Of a stretch of DNA of 33,846 bases, positions 8,070 through 14,963 are shown piece after piece. Numbering within the stretch: position 1 is the first letter of the stretch; each line of letters starts with the position of its first letter. The stretch is taken from positions 1 through 33,846 of the forward strand of contig JAEZVO010000014.1 of assembly GCA_023443125.1 (NCBI GenBank), in the 5' to 3' direction. A program made the position numbers and the translations under genes. The stretch is from Actinomycetes bacterium. Lineage in GTDB: Bacteria > Actinomycetota > Actinomycetes > Propionibacteriales > Propionibacteriaceae. The notes beneath the pieces were generated by a model. That model was not told where the DNA came from. It made no database searches and saw only the letters and a program-made list of their open reading frames with translations.

Positions 8070-8792
8070 ATGGCATTGCTGGAAGTGATTGCACTGCATG
8101 CCGGCGACGCGCGCGGTGCTGAGCAAGGGGGCGCCGACCGCATCGAGCTCGTCGGCACCATGGACGACGACGGCCTCTCGCCCGAGCCCGATCTCGTCGA
8201 GAAAGCGCGACTGGTCACATCGATTCAAATCCGCCCCATGCTGCGCCTGCGCGCAGGGTTCAGCACCGACGGCGGCGAGATTACGCGGATGAAGGGGTTG
8301 GCGTCGGCGTATATGGATGCCGGGGCCGACGGTGTGGTCGTCGGGTTCTTGAATGGCGCCAATCAGATCGACCTGGGCGTCATGGTGGAGCTGATGGGGG
8401 AGAGCGGTGTGCCGTACACGTTTCACCGCGCTATCGACCATTGCCTGGACCAGCGGCGTGCCTGGCAAGCGGTGAAGGAACTTCCTGGCGAGGTGACAAA
8501 TGTGCTGACAGCCGGGTCGGTGCGCGGCGTGGAGTATGGGCTGAACGATCTCATCGCGGTGGCGAAGGACCCGCAACTGGCATCGCTCATCATGGCCGGC
8601 GGCGGGCTGCAGCCCGAGCATGTGCCCTGGCTGGTGCGCGCTGGGGTGCGGGCGTTCCACATCGGGTCGCCGGCGAGGCCGGGCGGTTCGTGGAAAGCAT
8701 ATGTGGACGCCGAGCTGGTGGCGTCGTGGCGGGAACTCATCGACGACGAAACCGCGCGCGAGCGGGAGCGAGTGCAGCGTGCCGACGCGTAG
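8070..8792 (+). CDS. cutC: CutC family copper homeostasis protein
   Basis: This 240-aa TIM-barrel protein of the CutC family was historically linked to copper tolerance, and its exact activity remains unclear. Matching features are the N-terminal LEVIALHAGDARGAEQGGADRIEL, the IRPMLRLRAG strand, DGVVVGFL, the signature YTFHRAID, and LTAGSVRGVEYG. The length is typical. The ATG at 8070 fits homologues. A CAGACT sequence 6 nt upstream is a weak match to the leaderless -10 pattern seen elsewhere here. The 3' end overlaps the Nudix gene by 14 nt, so the two are likely cotranscribed. Confidence 0.85.
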   Translation: MALLEVIALHAGDARGAEQGGADRIELVGTMDDDGLSPEPDLVEKARLVTSIQIRPMLRLRAGFSTDGGEITRMKGLASAYMDAGADGVVVGFLNGANQIDLGVMVELMGESGVPYTFHRAIDHCLDQRRAWQAVKELPGEVTNVLTAGSVRGVEYGLNDLIAVAKDPQLASLIMAGGGLQPEHVPWLVRAGVRAFHIGSPARPGGSWKAYVDAELVASWRELIDDETARERERVQRADA

Positions 8793-9276
8793 GGTCAAGC
8801 GCCGGCGGGCTACGCGCGTGCTGGTGGTGGCGGGCGACGAGGTGCTGCTGCAGGAAGATTCTGATCCTGGCGTCCCCGGGTCCAGGTGGTGGGTGACTCC
8901 GGGTGGCGGTGTCGACGCTGGCGAGACATTGCCGCAAGCGGCGGTGCGCGAGCTGTGGGAGGAGACGGGCCTTGAGGCGGCGGCGTCGCAGCTCCGTGGC
9001 CCGGTGGCCGAGCGCGAGGTGTGCCACGGCTACTCCGACCACATCCTGATCCAGCACGAGACGTTCTTCCGCGTCGACGTGGAGCGCTTCGAGCCGGACC
9101 CTGCGGGCCTCACGCCGACGGAACGCCAGCGCATGCAGCGCCAGGCCTGGTTTCCCGTCGATGCCCTGCCCGACGTCGTGTGGCCGGCGCGGCTCGGAGA
9201 GTTGCTCGCGTGGGAGGGCGGAGAGCCACTGCGGCTCGGGCAGGTCGAGGAATCGACGGTCCCGGTCGTTGAGTAG
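8779..9276 (+). CDS. Nudix hydrolase
   Basis: This 165-aa protein carries a complete Nudix box, GGVDAGETLPQAAVRELWEE followed by TGL, matching Gx5Ex7REUxEExGU. It binds Mg2+ and hydrolyses a nucleoside diphosphate linked to another moiety; the substrate cannot be told. The GTG at 8779 is favoured because it begins VPTRRVKRRRATRVLVVAGDEVLL, a usual Nudix N-terminus, with GGGAG about 11 nt upstream. Longer in-frame starts would lie deep inside cutC. The last codons and the TAG stop are contributed by the first unit of the REP-like repeat (9262-9326), so the repeat has defined the C-terminus (PVVE). Confidence 0.85.
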   Translation: MPTRRVKRRRATRVLVVAGDEVLLQEDSDPGVPGSRWWVTPGGGVDAGETLPQAAVRELWEETGLEAAASQLRGPVAEREVCHGYSDHILIQHETFFRVDVERFEPDPAGLTPTERQRMQRQAWFPVDALPDVVWPARLGELLAWEGGEPLRLGQVEESTVPVVE

Positions 9277-9445
9277 CGCGGGCCCTCCGGTCGTTGAGTA
9301 GCGCGGGCCCTCCGGTCGTCGAGTAGGCCCGAAGGGCCGTATCGAGACGCGGGCGGGGTTTCGATACGCGAGCTTCGCTCGCTACTCAACCACCGGGGCG
9401 GCGGACAACCGGCCATCGAGTAGGCGACGCAGTCGCCGTATCGAG
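9262..9445. repeat. REP-like repeat cluster with 25-bp tandem units
   Basis: Two direct copies of CCGGTCGTTGAGTAGCGCGG plus GCCCT (9262-9286 and 9287-9311) and part of a third (9312-9326) are followed by hairpins. These include GGCCCGAAGGGCC (9326-9338), CGAGCTTCGCTCG (9369-9381) and GGCGACGCAGTCGCC (9423-9437), each flanked by CGAGTAG/TATCGAG or TTTCGATACG/CTACTCAACC. The cluster separates the convergent Nudix and Pro-rich membrane protein genes and may terminate both. Confidence 0.75.
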
Positions 9446-9460
9446 ATGCGGGATCGGACG

Positions 9461-10433
9461 CTAGGGATTGATGTCGAACCCAGCCGCTGAAGCGGTGCCG
9501 CGGACGATCTGGAGGCCCTCGTCGCGGGTCCTCTTGACGTCGGCTGGGCTGATGTCAAGGTCATTCGTCGGGGTGGGTCCGCTGAGGCGCATCTCGATGT
9601 AGCGATCCTCACCCGGCTTCTGCAGGAAGTAGTACCTGACGACGGCCTCCTGCCCGCCCATCGCAGCGTCGGTCACGGAGACTTCACACTTGACCGTTTC
9701 GTCGTCAGACTGACTGATTGAAACAGGCTCGACGTTGCCCTGCTCCCCGGATGCCTCAAACTGGGTTGCCTCCTGGCATCGCTCCGCCAGCGTCATGTCC
9801 TGCTCGACAGGCTTGTATCCGGCCAACAGGATGGTCCACGTGTCGCCCTGCCTGACCTGATATTCCAAGGTGCCGTCCTGGTTGGTCTGCTCCTTCTCGG
9901 TCGTCCATCCGTCGGGGAGTGTGAACTGCAGTGCTTCGGCGTCTGCGGGTTGGTCTGAGGAGGAGTCCTCGCCTCCCTTAGATTCGCCGGGGGTGGCGGC
10001 GCTCGTCGCGGCGGGTTCGTCGTCGCGGGTATTGCTTGACGTCGAACCCCCGCCGCCGCGTCCGAACATCGACCATAGAAACACTGGTCCACCGACGAGT
10101 AACACAATCGCCGCCATGACGCCGTAGCCGATCAACTTCCCCTTGGCCCAGCTCTTCATGCCGTCTTTGACCGCACCGGAGACAACGCCGGGTTGGCGGA
10201 GTTCCTGCCAGGGGCCGGGTTGCTGAGGCTGCTGGGGGTATTGGGGTTGCTGAGGCTGCTGAGAGTACGGCGGCTGTTGAGGATGCGGCTGGTGCCCCGC
10301 ATTCGGGAACGGCTGCCCGGGTGGAGCCGGCTGCCCAGGTGGTGCCTGTGGTGGCCAGGGCGGTTGCTGCCCGGGCGGTTGCGGCGGGGGGAACAGCGTT
10401 GCGGTGTGGGTCGTTCGGTGGCTGTTGAGTCAT
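9461..10433 (-). CDS. Pro/Gln-rich N-terminal, single-TM protein; frameshifted as read
   Basis: The downstream open frame (from an ATG at 10159) gives MKSWAKGKLIGYG, one membrane helix (MAAIVLLVGGPVFLWSMF) and an extracytoplasmic domain of about 170 aa after an acidic Ser-rich linker. The frame runs upstream without a stop through VVSGAVKDG and a Pro/Gln-rich stretch (PPYSQQPQQPQYPQQPQQPG). The only ATG with a strong Shine-Dalgarno (GGGAGGT, 10437-10443) is at 10433. It starts MTQQPPNDPHRNAVPP and is one base out of frame. Removing one base from the G6 run at 10386-10391 joins them into a 323-aa protein. This is either a sequencing error, a mutation or slippage. The function of the outer domain is not recognised. 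Confidence 0.7.
10386..10391 (-). other. Homopolymer frameshift site (C6 on the coding strand)
   Basis: A run of six G (C6 on the coding strand) lies at the point where the reading frame of MTQQPPNDPHRNAVPP breaks. With five bases the frame continues as PPPQPPGQQPPWPPQ into the downstream protein. Confidence 0.65.
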
Positions 10434-10456
10434 CGGGACCTCCCTCTGGGTTTTCC

Positions 10457-10462
10457 ACGCTA
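10457..10462 (-). promoter_or_regulatory. Possible -10 box of the Pro-rich membrane protein gene
   Basis: TAGCGT on the minus strand (TANNNT) lies about 14 nt upstream of the GGGAGGT ribosome site of the gene that starts at 10433. No clear -35 is visible. Confidence 0.3.
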
Positions 10463-10501
10463 CGGGGAGGTCGGGTCATCGAGCTGGATGTGGATGGCTC
10501 C

Positions 10502-10885
10502 TCATTCGCCAGCTGGTGACTTCCGCGACCAGCTGGCGAACGCGTCGGCAATGCGGGCCAGCGCTACGTGACCGCTCGCGACCTCTATGACTAGGTCGTA
10601 CGCTTCGTCGTCTGGTGCCTCGATCCAGATCCCGTTCAGATCGAGAAACACTAGGGCCGCCAGCCATCCGAGGCGCTTGTTACCGTCGACGAGCGGATGG
10701 TTGTTGACGAGCGAGTCCAAGAGCGCAGCGGCCTTGAGCTCCAGCGACGGGTAGGCGTCGTCGCCCCAGAGCGACGTGGTCGGCCGGTGAGCGGAGGCCT
10801 CCAGTAACCCCAGGTCTCGGACCGGTCCGACGTTGAGATCTGCCGTGAGTGCCAGCAGATCCTCGGTAGTCAGGTAGATGATCAC
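10502..10885 (-). CDS. Fic/Doc family toxin (death-on-curing type)
   Basis: This 127-aa protein has the Fic/Doc motif H63-PLVDGNK-R71 in NNHPLVDGNKRLGWLAALVF, preceded by LELKAAALLDSLV, as in Doc toxins. Doc-like proteins modify translation factors (Doc phosphorylates EF-Tu), while other Fic proteins AMPylate targets. The family Phe of HPF is Leu here. The GTG at 10885 overlaps the antitoxin stop (GTGA), which is classic translational coupling, and gives the expected VIIYLTTEDLLAL start. It is the second gene of a TA operon, downstream of a ribbon-helix-helix antitoxin. Confidence 0.85.
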   Translation of the reverse strand: MIIYLTTEDLLALTADLNVGPVRDLGLLEASAHRPTTSLWGDDAYPSLELKAAALLDSLVNNHPLVDGNKRLGWLAALVFLDLNGIWIEAPDDEAYDLVIEVASGHVALARIADAFASWSRKSPAGE

Positions 10886-11085
10886 TGGCCGAGGCGCTCG
10901 ATGACTTGGGCGTATCGAGTGCGAACGCGGGCGGAAGCCTCCGCGACGTGCGCCTGGTGTCCGCGACGCGCAGCAGCCTCGCGAATCGCTCGGACCGTGG
11001 CTTCGTGCTTGCTGACCCCGTCGGCTTCCGCGAGTGCAGCCAGCGCCTGTTCGTCGGATTCGCTCAGCCGAAGTGTCATAGCCAT
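10882..11085 (-). CDS. Ribbon-helix-helix antitoxin
   Basis: This 67-aa protein starts MAMTLRLSESDEQALAALAE, followed by DGVSKHEATVRAIREAA, a ribbon-helix-helix DNA-binding fold. A basic/helical tail ends ERLGQ and should wrap the Fic/Doc partner. The ATG at 11085 is supported by a -10 TATCAT (11092-11097, minus strand) 6 nt upstream, giving a leaderless mRNA; ATG 11079 is an alternative. Two direct repeats of TGGTATCA overlap the -10, so autorepression is likely. Confidence 0.8.
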   Translation of the reverse strand: MAMTLRLSESDEQALAALAEADGVSKHEATVRAIREAAARRGHQAHVAEASARVRTRYAQVIERLGQ

Positions 11086-11091
11086 GCTCTG

Positions 11092-11111
11092 ATGATACCA
11101 ACGTGATACCA
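11092..11111 (-). promoter_or_regulatory. Promoter and operator of the RHH/Fic-Doc operon
   Basis: TGATACCA occurs at 11093-11100 and again at 11104-11111 (+ strand), an 11-bp period that puts both on the same helix face. The first copy overlaps -10 TATCAT. Tandem boxes of this type suit cooperative binding by RHH dimers. Confidence 0.6.
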
Positions 11112-11118
11112 GACGGGT

Positions 11119-11219
11119 GTGGTTTCGATACGCGCCCTGCCGGGCGCTACTCAACCACCGGTCGGGGTGCGGGTGAAGGTGGTTTCGATACGCGCCCTTC
11201 GGGCGCTACTCAACCACCT
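11119..11219. repeat. Pair of REP-like hairpins between two divergent TA operons
   Basis: Two copies of TGGTTTCGATACGCGCCC-loop-GGGCGCTACTCAACCACC lie at about 11120-11159 and 11179-11218. Each has GCGCCC/GGGCGC self-complementary arms around a short loop. They fill the space between the two antitoxin promoters. Confidence 0.75.
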
Positions 11220-11250
11220 GGGTCAGGACGACTTTCTATCTCGCAACGCA

Positions 11251-11278
11251 CTGTAGCACTGGCTGCTACAGTGGATGC
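11251..11278 (+). promoter_or_regulatory. Promoter and palindromic operator of the Phd/PIN operon
   Basis: CTGTAGCA (11251-11258) and TGCTACAG (11264-11271) form a perfect inverted repeat with a 5-nt spacer. Its right arm is part of -10 TACAGT (11267-11272). Six nt later comes the ATG, so the transcript is probably leaderless. The layout predicts autorepression by the antitoxin. Confidence 0.65.
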
Positions 11279-11533
11279 ATGACCCGGAGCATCAGTCAGC
11301 GGGAACTGCGCAATGACAGCGCACGGATTCTGCGGGCCGTTGACGAAGGCCAGTCGTTCGTGGTTACTCGTCACGAACGGCCGGTGGCCGAGGTCGTTCC
11401 CTTGCATCGTGCGAGGGTCGTTGATCTGAACATCGTAGAGCGAAACTTTGCAGGGTCCCCCAGTATCGACAGCGCTGCGTTCATGCAGGACATCGATGAC
11501 GCCGTGAATCAGGATGCTGAGCCGCGTGCGTGA
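11279..11533 (+). CDS. Phd/YefM-type antitoxin
   Basis: This 84-aa protein starts MTRSISQRELRNDSARILRA, followed by VDEGQSFVVTRHERPVAEVVP, a clear Phd/YefM N-terminal DNA-binding domain. A disordered acidic C-terminus should neutralise the toxin. The ATG at 11279 is fixed by the -10 box 6 nt upstream, with no Shine-Dalgarno. It overlaps the PIN toxin gene. Confidence 0.9.
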   Translation: MTRSISQRELRNDSARILRAVDEGQSFVVTRHERPVAEVVPLHRARVVDLNIVERNFAGSPSIDSAAFMQDIDDAVNQDAEPRA

Positions 11534-11933
11534 GTCGGAGCAGCCTGGGTTGCTTGACACCTCTGCAGTCATCGACCTCCCGATACTGCTGAGTCAGGGG
11601 AAGCTTCCAGGAAAGCTTGCTATCTGCTCGGTCACCCTGGCTGAACTGGCTGCCGGGCCTGCAGCCACCGCTGACCCTTTCGAGCGGGCACGCAGTCAAG
11701 ACCGGCTTCAACGCGTCGAAGCGACCTTCGAGCCAATACCATTCGGGATTTCCGCAGCTCGCGCTTACGGTCAGGTGTATGCCGCTGCTCGCGCGCGTGG
11801 TCGTCACTCGCGTCGACGGTTGGCCGACCTGCTGATCGCAGCCGTCGCGGCTGCCGAAGGCATGTTGCTCATCACCCGGAATCCCGACGATTTTGTCGGT
11901 CTGGAAGATATCGTCCCCGTGCTCGGCCTGTGA
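11514..11933 (+). CDS. PIN domain toxin (VapC-like RNase)
   Basis: Up to 139 aa make a PIN-domain ribonuclease. Likely metal-binding acids are D15 (GLLDTSAVID), E44 (TLAELAAG), D105 (RRLADLLIAAVA) and D125/D126 (ITRNPDDF). VapC toxins cut tRNA or rRNA; the target here is unknown. The start may be ATG 11514 (20-nt overlap with the antitoxin) or GTG 11526 (8-nt overlap). Neither has a strong Shine-Dalgarno, so coupling is likely. Pairing a PIN toxin with a Phd-type antitoxin is common in Actinobacteria. Confidence 0.87.
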   Translation: MLSRVRESEQPGLLDTSAVIDLPILLSQGKLPGKLAICSVTLAELAAGPAATADPFERARSQDRLQRVEATFEPIPFGISAARAYGQVYAAARARGRHSRRRLADLLIAAVAAAEGMLLITRNPDDFVGLEDIVPVLGL

Positions 11934-11944
11934 TGGCAAACGAC

Positions 11945-11985
11945 GGTGGTTTCGACTCGCGTCTTGCGGATGCGGCTCAACCGTC
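11945..11985. repeat. Diverged REP-like unit after the PIN toxin
   Basis: GGTGGTTTCGACTCGCG...GCGGCTCAACCGTCG follows the REP-like pattern with substitutions in the core. Confidence 0.5.
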
Positions 11986-12001
11986 GAGGAGGCTACGCAG
12001 C

Positions 12002-12078
12002 TAACCCGATATCCACATTCGTTTACTGTTGAGAGCGTTTTTGGCCGTTTGTGGCAAACGAATGTGGATATCGGGTTA
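12002..12078. terminator. Long palindrome at a convergent junction (23-bp arms)
   Basis: The arm at 12002-12024 (TAACCCGATATCCACATTCG + TTT) is the exact reverse complement of 12056-12078, around a 31-nt loop. It lies between the stops of the PIN toxin and the convergent membrane protein gene, so a bidirectional terminator is the simplest reading. Confidence 0.6.
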
Positions 12079-12096
12079 ACTGCTGGTGGTGGGGCT

Positions 12097-12133
12097 GGTT
12101 TCGATACGCGCCTTCGGCGCTACTCAACCACCG
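12097..12133. repeat. REP-like hairpin
   Basis: GGTTTCGATACGCGCC-TTC-GGCGCTACTCAACCACC with GCGCC/GGCGC arms is a full family member. It lies in the 244-nt gap between convergent genes, which otherwise holds the long palindrome and a diverged repeat. Confidence 0.7.
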
Positions 12134-12177
12134 GGCGTAGGGCTCAGCGGCCTGAGCGTGCGTTCCCGGGCCGCTGA

Positions 12178-12849
12178 TTAGGCAGGGTTCTTCATCGCAA
12201 GTGCGCCGAAGCCGATGCCGAAGCCGAGCCCCGCGAGGCGAGACAGCGGGGAGACATCCACGAGTGGCAACAACAACTGGATAGCGAGCAGCGTCGCGCC
12301 CAATCCGACGATGGCGCCGCCCAGCTTGTTGGCGGTCTCCACGCGCAGCACGCTCAGCACGCCGGCCAACACCATGAGAATGGGCGCGCCCGCGGGCAGC
12401 AGCACCCCGACGAGACACATCCCCGCACACAACCACAACAGGACCTTCGTCGAACCCTCCGACGTCGCCCCTTGCGCTGGCGCCATGGGCAGCGGGGCGG
12501 CATGGGGCGGCGGTGGGGGTGGCGCGTCGGGCACCGACGCCGGGGTGGCCGTCGTGACGGCGTACGGTGCCATCGGGTCGCGGTTGCCGTTGCTGAGCAT
12601 CGGCACGGAAGTCATCGCTGCGGACTGCACTGCGAATGGCGTCTGAGGATCGCGGGAAGGTTTCGCGGCCCGCACCACACCGTCGAGGGGCGGAGCGGGA
12701 ACGGGCTGGATGGTGGCAGGCCGCGGCACAGCCCCGGGCGTCGCTTGCTCGGGCGGCTCGGCCACACTGAGCGGGCTGGCATTGGGCGTGGCAAAACCGT
12801 CGGGGCGTTCGATGGGGGCGTACGCCGCTCCGTCCTTCCAGCTGGCCAT
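12178..12849 (-). CDS. Pro-rich membrane protein, uncharacterised
   Basis: The protein has 223 aa. Residues 1-130 are a Pro/Ala-rich, probably disordered cytosolic part starting MASWKDGAAYAPIERPDGFA. Residues about 133-223 hold three or four membrane helices (KVLLWLCAGMCLVGVLLPAG, ILMVLAGVLSVLRV, IVGLGATLLAIQLLLPLV, LAGLGFGIGFGALAM). The family is not recognised. The ATG at 12849 has TAGAAT (minus strand, 12856-12861) ending 6 nt upstream and no Shine-Dalgarno, fitting a leaderless mRNA. It diverges from nagB. Confidence 0.7.
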   Translation of the reverse strand: MASWKDGAAYAPIERPDGFATPNASPLSVAEPPEQATPGAVPRPATIQPVPAPPLDGVVRAAKPSRDPQTPFAVQSAAMTSVPMLSNGNRDPMAPYAVTTATPASVPDAPPPPPPHAAPLPMAPAQGATSEGSTKVLLWLCAGMCLVGVLLPAGAPILMVLAGVLSVLRVETANKLGGAIVGLGATLLAIQLLLPLVDVSPLSRLAGLGFGIGFGALAMKNPA

Positions 12850-12855
12850 GCGCCT

Positions 12856-12861
12856 ATTCTA
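12856..12861 (-). promoter_or_regulatory. -10 box for a leaderless gene
   Basis: TAGAAT on the minus strand ends 6 nt before the ATG at 12849. The -35 region is GC-rich with no good match. Confidence 0.45.
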
Positions 12862-12928
12862 TGGGGCACTCGGCGCTGCGCCAGTGCCGCAACTCGACGC
12901 CTCCTTAGCCCCGTCGGAGTGTTTGGCC

Positions 12929-12934
12929 TAGGCT
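12929..12934 (+). promoter_or_regulatory. Probable -10 box of nagB
   Basis: TAGGCT (TANNNT) lies 28 nt before the nagB GTG. The predicted leader of about 20 nt contains AGGAG (12953-12957). The -35 candidate TTAGCC (12905-12910) is weak. Confidence 0.45.
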
Positions 12935-12961
12935 AGGGGTAGCTAGAGAGTCAGGAGTATC

Positions 12962-13714
12962 GTGCAAGTAGTCATCTGCCCTGATGCCCTTCAAGTGGGA
13001 AATGTGTCGGCCAGGTTCGTCGCTGAGTCGCTGCGCGAATCACAAAACCCAGTGCTTGGCCTAGCCACCGGCAGTTCGCCGCTGGGCCTCTACGCCGAGC
13101 TCGCACGCATGGCCCGCGAAGATGGCCTCGAACTCTCCGCTGTCCGCGGGTTCGCACTCGATGAGTACGTCGGTATCCCGCACGACCACCCCGAGAGTTA
13201 CCACGCGGTCATCCAGCGCACCGTCACCGAGCCGCTGGGCATGCAGCCCGAGAACGTGCATGTCCCCGACGGTCGAGCCGACGATATGGACGCCGCAGCG
13301 GCCCAGTACGACGCCGACATCGAAGCGGCCGGCGGCATCGACGTGCAGGTGCTCGGTATCGGCGCCAACGGGCACATCGGATTCAACGAGCCGTTCATCT
13401 CGTTCGCGGCCACAACTCACATCGTTCCACTCACGCAGCAAACCCGAGCTGACAACGCTCGATTCTTCGATTCCATCGACGAAGTGCCCACCCACGCGAT
13501 CACGCAGGGCCCTGCGACGATCATGCGCTCCCGCCGCGCAGTGCTGATCGCTCAAGGCGAGGGTAAAGCCGACGCCATCGCCGCGATGGTGGAGGGTCCC
13601 GTTAGTCAGGTCTGCCCTGCGTCGTTGCTCCAATTCCACCCCGACGCGATCGTCGTCGTGGACGAAAAGGCAGCCTCGAAGCTGCGCTACAAGGAACATT
13701 TCCAGTCTCTCTGA
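12962..13714 (+). CDS. nagB: Glucosamine-6-phosphate deaminase
   Basis: This 250-aa enzyme converts glucosamine-6-phosphate to fructose-6-phosphate and ammonia, the last step of amino-sugar catabolism. The motifs are LGLATGSSPLGLYAEL (phosphate binding), the catalytic segment FALDEYVGI, and GIGANGHIGFNEP. The length is close to the usual 240-270. The GTG at 12962 has AGGAG just upstream, and the protein then begins QVVICPDALQVG. NagA, the preceding enzyme, is encoded separately at 30691-31812. Confidence 0.94.
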   Translation: MQVVICPDALQVGNVSARFVAESLRESQNPVLGLATGSSPLGLYAELARMAREDGLELSAVRGFALDEYVGIPHDHPESYHAVIQRTVTEPLGMQPENVHVPDGRADDMDAAAAQYDADIEAAGGIDVQVLGIGANGHIGFNEPFISFAATTHIVPLTQQTRADNARFFDSIDEVPTHAITQGPATIMRSRRAVLIAQGEGKADAIAAMVEGPVSQVCPASLLQFHPDAIVVVDEKAASKLRYKEHFQSL

Positions 13715-13722
13715 GTGCTCGG

Positions 13723-13728
13723 TAGACT
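13723..13728 (+). promoter_or_regulatory. Probable -10 box of the cold-shock-domain gene
   Basis: TAGACT, 8 nt after the nagB stop, matches TANNNT and lies about 35 nt before the GTG start of the next gene. Confidence 0.4.
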
Positions 13729-13763
13729 GGGAGGTCGAACATCGTAGGAAAGTGGGGTTCGAC

Positions 13764-14147
13764 GTGCCTACCGGAAAGGTGCGCTTCTTCGACGCGGAGA
13801 AGGGCTTCGGATTCATTACTAAAGACGGCGGTGGCGACGTGTACGTGCGCTCCACCGCGCTCGCCGACGGTGTTGCCGCGCTGCACAGCGGCCAGCGCGT
13901 GGACTTTGGCGTGATCGACGGCCGTCGCGGCGAGCAGGCGCTCAACGTCACCGTGATCGACCAGCCGCCGTCGCTATCGAAGGCATCGCGCAAGAAACCG
14001 CAGGAGATGGCGGTGATCGTCGAAGATCTGATTCAGATGCTCGACGGGCTCGGCAACGGATACCGCGCGAACCGCCATCCCGACCCGAAGATGGCGACGA
14101 AGGCCGCGCAGGTGCTGCGCCGCGTCGCTGAAGAACTGGAGAAGTAA
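13764..14147 (+). CDS. Cold-shock-domain protein with C-terminal extension
   Basis: This 127-aa protein has an OB-fold cold-shock domain at about 1-65. PTGKVRFFDAEKGFGFIT includes RNP1 (KGFGFI) and GDVYVRSTAL is the RNP2-like strand. A helical extension of about 60 aa follows (AVIVEDLIQMLDGLG, MATKAAQVLRRVAEELEK). This longer form is typical of an actinobacterial subgroup. It should bind single-stranded nucleic acid. GTG 13764 (start PTGKVRF) agrees with the family; GTG 13752 would add four residues. The stop is 1 nt before the TTG of the DUF3027 gene, so the two form an operon. Confidence 0.85.
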   Translation: MPTGKVRFFDAEKGFGFITKDGGGDVYVRSTALADGVAALHSGQRVDFGVIDGRRGEQALNVTVIDQPPSLSKASRKKPQEMAVIVEDLIQMLDGLGNGYRANRHPDPKMATKAAQVLRRVAEELEK

Positions 14148-14148
14148 C

Positions 14149-14934
14149 TTGGCAGCTGCGAAAACTCGCGCACCGAAGCTCGACCAAATCGTCGCAGACG
14201 CGGTCGACGTGGCACGCACGGCCGCGGAAGAGGTCTCCGGCGCGGACGCCGTCGGAGAGCATCTGGGTGTGAGGGCCGAGGTTGGCGACCGCATCGCCAC
14301 GCACACGTTCGCCTGCGAGCTCGCCGGATACCCCAACTGGGTGTGGGCTGTGACGCTCGTGCGCGCCTCGCGTGCGAAGAAGGCCACCGTGAACGAGGTG
14401 TCGCTGAGCCCGCAAGAAGGCGCCCTCGTCGCGCCCGAGTGGGTGCCGTGGGAGGAGCGCATCGAGCCCGGCGACATCGCGCCCGGCCTGCTCATGGCCA
14501 CGCCCGACAACGATCCGCGTCTCGAACCCGGTTTCGCCGCGACGGACCTCCCCGCCGACGCCGACCCCAACGAGTGGGTGCAGCTGCGCACGACGGTGGC
14601 CGAACTCGGGCTTGGCCGCGAGCGCGTGCTGTCACTCGAAGGCCGCGACCAAGCCGCCGAGCGGTGGCTGCGCGGGGCGCCCGGGCCTTCCGACGAAGGC
14701 TCCCGCGAGGCGCCCGCCAACTGTGGCACCTGTGGGTATTTCGTTCCGCTTCGCGGCTCGCTGGGCACGCTGTTCGGGGTGTGTGCCAACGCGTACTCGT
14801 CGTCGGATGCCAGAGTCGTGCATCTCGACCACGGTTGCGGCGGGCACTCCGACGTCGTCGAACAATCGCGGGCGCGTGAACTGCCCGCGCCGATGTACGA
14901 CACCATCGGTGTCGACACCATGCTCTTCGATTAG
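14149..14934 (+). CDS. DUF3027 family protein
   Basis: This 261-aa protein is characteristic of Actinobacteria. It has an N-terminal helical part (KLDQIVADAVDVARTAAEEV), the family segment HTFACELAGYPNWVWAVTLV, then PQEGALVAPEWVPWEERI and PGDIAPGLLM. Near residue 190 lies a Cys-rich stretch, NCGTCGYFVPLRGSLGTLFG then VCANAYSSSDARVVHLDHGC, that could bind zinc (CxxC...C...HxxxC). The function is not established. The start is TTG at 14149, one base after the preceding stop. The pairing with a cold-shock-type gene suggests a nucleic-acid-related role, by inference. Confidence 0.85.
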   Translation: MAAAKTRAPKLDQIVADAVDVARTAAEEVSGADAVGEHLGVRAEVGDRIATHTFACELAGYPNWVWAVTLVRASRAKKATVNEVSLSPQEGALVAPEWVPWEERIEPGDIAPGLLMATPDNDPRLEPGFAATDLPADADPNEWVQLRTTVAELGLGRERVLSLEGRDQAAERWLRGAPGPSDEGSREAPANCGTCGYFVPLRGSLGTLFGVCANAYSSSDARVVHLDHGCGGHSDVVEQSRARELPAPMYDTIGVDTMLFD

Positions 14935-14963
14935 CCCACGCCGCGTGTCACGACGCCCAGCGG

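Noticed and set aside
9262..9326. CRISPR-like array from the 25-bp direct repeats
   Set aside because: The units are contiguous with no spacers, belong to the REP-like family, and no cas genes are present.
9978..10433. 151-aa frame starting at 10433 read without frameshift
   Set aside because: After the C6 run its composition becomes the out-of-frame image of a Pro/Gln-rich sequence, with no domain. The frameshift explanation fits better.
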